Assembly: GCA_945859605.1 (NCBI GenBank)
Contig: OX243812.1
Coordinates: forward strand, 161,001-225,000
DNA length: 64,000 bases
Source of the DNA: Lumbricus rubellus
Lineage: Eukaryota; Annelida; Clitellata; Crassiclitellata; Lumbricidae
Direction: 5' to 3'
Shown here: positions 58,129 through 64,000 of the stretch, piece after piece
Layout: each line of letters starts with the position of its first letter
How positions within the stretch are numbered: the first letter of the stretch is position 1
Made by a program: the position numbers and the translations under genes
The notes under the pieces: generated by a model
What the model saw: only the letters and a program-made list of their open reading frames with translations
What the model was told of the DNA's origin: nothing
Database searches by the model: none

Positions 58129-58268
58129 GTAATGCAAGAAAGCTACACGAAGGCATCGTGAGCAAGTCTCTCGTGCATTTCACAGACACCATTCCATTCT
58201 CTTCGGGTATCGGTTCCTCCTCGACTGTTGGGCCAGAACCTCTGAAGCTCAAGAAGATCCTAGACATG
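58129..58268 (+). CDS. CLCN3/4/5-like: CLC exon G: linker between CBS1 and CBS2
   Basis: The acceptor is attttcag and the donor gtagga. It encodes (S)NARKLHEGIVSKSLVHFTD, then TIPFSSGIGSSSTVGPEPLK and LKKILDM. EGIVS and the closing PLKLxxIL motif match CLC-3/4/5. The middle of the linker is serine/glycine-rich and lacks the PPLPPY ubiquitin-ligase-binding motif of vertebrate CLC-5. The exon is 140 nt and phase-consistent on both sides. Confidence 0.95.
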
Positions 58269-58589
58269 GTAGGAAAGTCATCAGTCCACCTAACATCGGG
58301 ACTTATTATTATAGCTCCTTTCTGCAACCATCTAAAAGATGGTCAATTGAACTCGCTTTCTCGGCTGCTGCTCTTGAGAGAAAGAGATCTCATCGATTAG
58401 GAACTGTGTGACACAGGTCCGACATAACAATCATCAGTAACGTCGTTGTTCACAATAACATAACGACCCCCCCCTAAAAAAGACAGAATGCCACGAAAGT
58501 CAACAGAAGCATAAATTAATTTTACATTTTATATATCACTACTGTACCCGACCACGCGTTGCTGTGGCTGAAAAGAGAGTCCAGCCATC

Positions 58590-58800
58590 TATCCCTACCT
58601 AAACTCCCTCTCCCCCACCTCCCCCTGCCCCTTCCCTGCCCCTGCCCTGCTCCTCCCCTCTCTTTTCCGCTCCCAGTCCCATTCCCCTCCCTCCCCCTGC
58701 CTTCCTGCATCCCTGCCTTCTCCATCTCTCCCCAGCGGTCCCTCCCCTCCCTCTTCGTTCCGCTCCCTCTTCTTTCTTTCCTCCCTCACACCATTCCTTC
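58590..58800. repeat. C/T-rich low-complexity block
   Basis: CCCTCCCCCTGCCCCTTCCC-type sequence. Open frames on both strands are compositional. It follows CCCGACCACGCGTTGCTGTG (about 58547), a phrase resembling retroposon starts, but I cannot classify it. Confidence 0.75.
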
Positions 58801-59098
58801 CCCCACGGCGATAAAGTTGGTCATTCGCGACTTTTGGGCGCCTTTACAACGTGATTTCGGGACAAAACGTTTGGGAAATCTGGCAACCCTGCGGTTTTGT
58901 TGAATTTGCAAAATGGCTGTCGAACGGATTGCAAAGTTCACTTTTTGTGGAAAAGATTGCGTTTTTTCTGGAAAAAAGCATTTTAAAACACGGTCCTATT
59001 GGAATGGAAGGTTTTGGTAAATTTTCAAAATAATCGGTGCGTAACTTTGCGAGAAAAATTATTACAAACTATTGGAAAGTTTAATTTTTATTTATATA

Positions 59099-59919
59099 CA
59101 CGGTGTCCCAATTGAACTGATACCCTTTTTGTTTTGGAGATATACTTGTCAAATCTAAATGAAACTCAATAAAATTTCAGAGAATGTCAGAGGGATAAAT
59201 TATCAATGTTTCCTGAAAATTTGATCCAATTCTAGGAACAGATTCCGAAGTTATGCACATTCAAACTTGGACAAGGGAAATTGCAAGTTTCCAACATGTA
59301 AAAGATAGGAAATTATTGCTTGCAACTGCACGCCTTACTTTCTACATTAATAAATATTTCCGTCATATTTCCGTCATTTCCATGTTAGGGGACAATAATA
59401 AAAATGGTTTTCAGCAAAGATGATTAGAGTTTTTAAAAAAATAATAGAAGAAAAACATTACGGTGCCAAAGGGTTTCTAAGGAATTTCCTTAACAGAAAC
59501 TGGCCCATCGCAGCATTATGAAACTCGCATACGTGACGTTGTCCAGTGATCACTTCAAACAGCGAAATGTGGAAGAATGGAATCGTTTTGATCAAGGGAT
59601 TGTTGACAATGCAATCAATGAATGGCGAAAGCGCCTTAGACCATTCATTCGAGCTAATGGAGGACATTTTGAACATCAGCTTTGAAGAACAGCGCTAACA
59701 TGCACTAATTTATCTTTTACATGGTGGAAACTTACAATTTTCGTTGCCTAAATTTGAACGTGCATAACTTCGGACTCTCTTCGTAGAATTGGATAAAATT
59801 TTCAGGAAACATTGATAATTTATTCCTCTTACACTATCTGAAATTGTATAGAGTTTCATTTAGAATTGACAAGTATATCGCCAAAACAAAAAGGGTATCA
59901 GTTCAATTGGGACACCGTG
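59099..59919 (+). mobile_element. Tc1/mariner MITE-like element with long terminal repeats
   Basis: TA|CACGGTGTCCCAATTGAACT at 59099 mirrors AGTTCAATTGGGACACCGTG|TA at 59919. The mirror extends about 180 bp. A frame from 59517 to 59685 encodes a transposase C-terminus: NVEEWNRFDQ, NAINEWRKRLRPFIRANGGH, FEHQL and a stop. The rest of the transposase is deleted. It is the complete relative of the truncated copy at 14246. Confidence 0.88.
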
Positions 59920-60471
59920 TAGATTATTACTATTGCTTGGGATGATTGTCTTTTCAGACAACACACCTCCATCTGTTCAATCGACTTGCAGCTAGGCCTA
60001 CTACTTGGCGTTAATTTTCTAAGTATTCCTTAGCAGACTATTGATACTGGTGTTAAGGCTGCTTGTCTTTGTTAGCGTTCATGGTTTTGAGGTTCTGCTG
60101 CTATTGTTCTGTTGATATTATCATAATTAAGTAATTATTATTACAATTATTAATATTTTTTACTCGAGATATCTCAGATCCCTCGGGATTTCAAAAAATT
60201 ATGCGGAGACGTAAAAAATTGGATTCTGGAACGGCTGTTATTATTATCATTATTTTTTGCCCCGAGGTATTTAGGATCCCTCAGGGACTTATTGCTAACT
60301 ACAGTATAAAAACCAGTCCAGAATGACCCTATATACTCTTCGTTATCTTGATCCTCGAATGTGCCTCGAAATGCGATCGCGTTAAAACGTTGTATCGTTA
60401 AAGAGATAGGCCTACGTTGATACAGGAAGGAAGTTTCTCGTGGGTTCTCCCCGTAAACATGCTGAGCTTTT

Positions 60472-61153
60472 CGCCGCCTGAGAGTTATAATGCTCTATCA
60501 TGAATTTTTGGACAAAATCGAGTTTAATTGGTATCAATTTCATCAGGGTAGCATTTGCTCTATCATTAGACAAAGAAGCTAGCTGATTGAAGCGGTCGTT
60601 TCTTAGTTATAAGTCAGTATTTAAATGCTCTATCTTGCGAAACTGTTTCCAATCTAGACTTTCTTAGGATTATAATGCTCTATCATTACTAGACAATCAC
60701 AAGGCTGCTTTTGACTATGATAGAGCAAAGTTTCACTTAATAAAAAATTTCAGGGTATAAATGCTCTATCATCATCATAGGCGAAACCATTACGCTGAGT
60801 TAGAGCAAAATAATACTCGCAGTGTATGATAGAGCAATATAATACTGAGGACGCGATTAGAATAAATACTTCGTGTATTACTTTACGTGGTTAAATTTAC
60901 TATGTCTGATCGAAAGGTTTTGCTGTAACATATATTTTTGCATTTTCTTAAATTTTTCTATATATTTTACTTTTGTTCAACAAAATATATATTTTTTCAA
61001 AACAAGTCACTGGCAGGAATCTAAAAATGATAGAATTATACTGCAAAACAATGAAATTAAGAATTTTGGGCCTAAAACAGTGACCAAACTTTAAAGTCGT
61101 TTTTCTCGGTTTCGCCAAAAGCTATGATAGAGCATTATAACTCTAGGGCGGCG
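60472..61153. mobile_element. Unclassified inverted-repeat element with many TGCTCTATCAT motifs
   Basis: Ends CGCCGCCTGAGAGTTATAAT and (reversed) CGCCGCCCTAGAGTTATAAT, each followed by GCTCTATCAT, with TTTT on both flanks. About nine copies of TGCTCTATCAT or its complement are scattered inside (about 60491, 60556, 60627, 60678, 60717, 60764, 60829, 61126). No coding sequence recognised. The superfamily is uncertain; the 4-bp flank would suit Sola- or Academ-type elements. Confidence 0.7.
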
Positions 61154-61640
61154 TTTTGTCCTAGGTCAGATAGAAAGACATGGCCTTCACTATTTATCGG
61201 TCCCATGGTCTCGAATGCAAGTGGGACAAAATAGTGCGTTGTGGAGAGCTGGTGATATTTCTCATGTTCGCGGGCCGACGCTCTTTCGGCCGCCGCTCCG
61301 ACGCTCTTTCGGCTGTCTGACACATAAGACGTGGCTATGGTGTCGGTCACCGTCGCGTCCCAGACTAGGCATCGGCCCACCCGCCATGGAACCAAGGTTT
61401 GGCCATCGGGTCTTTTGCCGTCAGATCTTAGCAAACCCGCTGGCTCGTTACTTGATGGAAAACCCGCCCGGATCAAACCTAGATGGACCAAGTCATTCAG
61501 GGATGCATGTCTGGGGTGTCTGCCAGGTCCCAGGGCGCAGGAGAGCCCATGTAGGCCATCAGCGGCCACCGGGGCCCTGGTTCGCACTTCCACTCTGACT
61601 GCCTCATCATCCAACCTAAGTCCACAGTTGGCAATAGTAT
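61154..61640. other. GC-rich unclassified block preceding a microsatellite
   Basis: About 450 bp, GC-richer than its surroundings, with a GACGCTCTTTCGGC direct repeat (61276, 61303). It leads directly into an AGT microsatellite, as retroposons with simple tails do, but no tRNA boxes were found. Confidence 0.4.
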
Positions 61641-62158
<518 letters not shown>

Positions 62159-62547
62159 CTAATACTTAATACTATAATTAATTATTATGATTTTCATTGT
62201 TGCTTTGCTAGTTAAGCATTTAGTATGCTGTGAAAACATTCATGAATAATAATTGAGGAAGATGGGCCAGGATAGGCTATTGCTGTTAGCTTTTCTGGCT
62301 CATGGTGCACTGTAGCCTAATATATAGTTATGATTGTATCAACGGAGTTGAATATGTGCAATAAACACACCAGAAAATCAGACTGAATTGTTTAATTTTT
62401 AATTAATTATTATGTGGTCATATGCTTGTAATTTGCCAGATCTGTTACCTGTATTAACGCATTCGATTAGTTTCTACCTTTCGTTGCTCGATTCTATAAT
62501 TGCGATCAGTGTTAGATTAGAGCAATCTTCTTCTTGTTCCGTTGCAG

Positions 62548-62642
62548 TCTCCAGTCACTGTGACCGACCAGACGTCCATGGAGGCTGTCATAGACATGTT
62601 CCGTAAACTTGGTCTTAGACAGATCCTCGTCACTTCTAATGG
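62548..62642 (+). CDS. CLCN3/4/5-like: CLC exon H: CBS2, first part
   Basis: The acceptor is ccgttgcag and the donor gtgagt, both strong. It encodes [20 protein letters not shown], then [11 protein letters not shown] and two bases of Gly, nearly identical to [29 protein letters not shown] of the vertebrate proteins. This is the best-conserved exon of the window. Confidence 0.97.
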
Positions 62643-63295
62643 GTGAGTTATACTTATGCGGACAATTAGGCTATAATTATGCTTAGCCTACTTTCGCTTT
62701 TAGACGACAAAGCGCTAAACTGCTGTCACATGCTTATGTGTATTTTATACACATTTTTTTAAGCAGGTCATGTGAGCAAATGGTTGTTAGAATAGTCTAT
62801 CGTAATCGTAATCTCGAGACTTCTACAGCGCCCACAAAAGCGAAGCCGCGAGAACCAGCTTATTCACAGGCGCTTAATCAAAACAAAATCGATAGAAAGC
62901 GGGTCAAGTCCGGAAAGTCAGTTAGGACGATAGATGGACGGCTAAGGTGGGTAATGTTTAGAGTTGAAATGACGAGAGAAGTAAGAAGAAGAGGAAGAAT
63001 CAGGATAGGATTTGTGAAAGAGCTATGTTTTCAGCTTTGAGTGAAAGACCTGTGGGGAGATAGCGAGCGGTGAAGTTTTGGTGAGTTCGTATGATGGGTC
63101 GGACGTTTGCCGAAGTGCTGGCGGAGGTTTGTTCCAAAGAGGTGGAACGGCAATGGCTATGGAACGGTTTGCGAATTTCAGCGATTAAGTTATGGGAGGG
63201 CGAAGCAGTGTAATGGAGGATGAGGAGCGTGTTGAACGAAGTGGCTGTATGGTGAACAATTGACGAAGGTATAACGGCTGGGATGATTGGAGTGT
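62643..63295. other. Intron sequence, no feature recognised
   Basis: Purine-rich in part (62960-63240). No similarity or repeat recognised. Confidence 0.5.
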
Positions 63296-63303
63296 ATTGT
63301 AAG

Positions 63304-63663
63304 CATAGGCGTAGGGGACATTTCAGCGTTGGGGGGGCAAAAGTGAGACTTTTGCCCGAAAATTTTTTTTCGTTCGGCCTAAATCTTAAGAAAATTTTCC
63401 GTTACGTTTGCCCGAAAATTCTGACGACGTTTTTCTAGTCATCCGGCTGAAATCTTCTGAAATTTCCCGTTACTTTTTGCCCGAAAGGTTTTTTTTCGGG
63501 CAAGTCTGATTTTTCGGGCAAGAAGACCCGGAAAAATTTTAAAAAGTAAAAAAAATTTAAAACTTTTTTTTATTTTTCCGGGTCTGCTTGCCCGAAAAAT
63601 CAGACTTGCCCGAAATTTGGGGGGGCATTTGCCCCCCCTGGACCCCCGCCTCCTACGCCTATG
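63304..63663. mobile_element. hAT-type MITE (CATAGGCGTAGG) with 8-bp target duplication
   Basis: Ends CATAGGCGTAGGGGACATTT and (reversed) CATAGGCGTAGGAGGCGGGG, flanked by ATTGTAAG (63296-63303, 63664-63671). The interior is a nested hairpin of GCCCGAAAAATCAGAC-type words around 63480-63615. It lies in the last intron, 240 bp before exon I. A degraded copy is at 53645. Confidence 0.92.
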
Positions 63664-63903
63664 ATTGTAAGTGATTGATAGGACTTTGTATTCGATGCAT
63701 GCGTTCACGTATTTTGAGCCAGTGAAGTGATTTCAGGACAGGAGTGATGTGGTGACCTTTGGGGGTTTTAGTGACATCAGTAACCTTCCTACAGAACTGA
63801 TTGATATAATTACAGCTTTTTTTAAGAAAGAGACTGATCACATTAATTTTCGTTTCATAATTAATCGATTGCGATTTCTTGCATTTCGTTTAATTCTTTC
63901 CAG

Positions 63904-63994
63904 TCGTCTGCTCGGAATCATCACAAAGAAAGACATTCTACGTCACATTGCACAGCTGAAGAACAGAGATCCGGGCTCCATACTGTTTAATTAA
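63904..63994 (+). CDS. CLCN3/4/5-like: CLC exon I: CBS2 end and C-terminus with stop codon
   Basis: The acceptor is tctttccag. It encodes (G)[19 protein letters not shown], then [10 protein letters not shown] and TAA at 63992-63994. [18 protein letters not shown] is the end of CBS2; in the family the Asp after GIITKK contacts the ribose of bound ATP, and it is present. The terminal ILFN agrees with the CLC-5 and CLC-3 C-termini. The 3' UTR and polyadenylation signal lie beyond the window. Confidence 0.97.
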
Positions 63995-64000
63995 GAACGT

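Noticed and set aside
58559..58903. Proline/leucine-rich open frame of 114 residues
   Set aside because: Compositional product of a C/T-rich block, open on both strands.

Overview
This window is eukaryotic nuclear DNA and almost certainly lies within one animal gene. Nine short exons on the + strand (1775-63994) splice in a consistent phase with GT/AG borders and encode the last 303 residues of a CLC-3/4/5-type chloride/proton exchanger, ending at a TAA at 63992-63994. The 5' part of the gene lies upstream of the window. The first visible intron is 44.5 kb, and over 95% of the window is intronic. A tentative second gene or decaying transposon-associated gene (22418-24522, - strand) sits inside that intron.

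The host looks like a marine invertebrate, most likely a deuterostome and perhaps an echinoderm. This is inferred from the large repeat-packed introns, the very frequent TAGGCCTA words, and many foldback elements whose arms are arrays of about 15-bp repeats, an architecture known from sea urchin TU elements. No sequence here fixes the species.

Layout: 43-1710, a mariner-like inverted-repeat element split by a CR1/L2-type LINE end, then exon A (1775-1860). The span 2.2-3.7 kb holds a hAT-type MITE and minisatellites. The span 3.9-14.1 kb is a layered tandem array: a roughly 527-bp unit took a 1.7-kb hAT-type insertion, and the enlarged unit was copied to four. The span 14.2-22.3 kb holds a mariner fossil, a large minisatellite family and two foldback elements, one carrying a FLYWCH zinc-finger remnant. 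The span 22.4-24.5 kb is the minus-strand exon cluster. The span 25.6-46.1 kb is dense in nested transposons (hAT, piggyBac-like, SINE, foldback). Exon B is at 46398-46519. After it come a mariner pseudogene (47.3-48.7 kb), a perfect-looking hairpin (49.5-49.7 kb) and a 39-bp minisatellite of about 37 copies directly before exon C (52283-52397). Exons D to I follow over the last 10 kb, each intron holding further MITEs, microsatellites or minisatellites.

The main story is the repeat biology. At least nine insertions retain exact 8-bp target duplications; at least six foldback elements have different arm repeats but share a terminal GG(N)5-6GGAC-like signature, and two of those families share a loop. 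SINE tails match the local LINE tail. Coordinates of element ends were read by eye and should be taken as accurate to a few bases.
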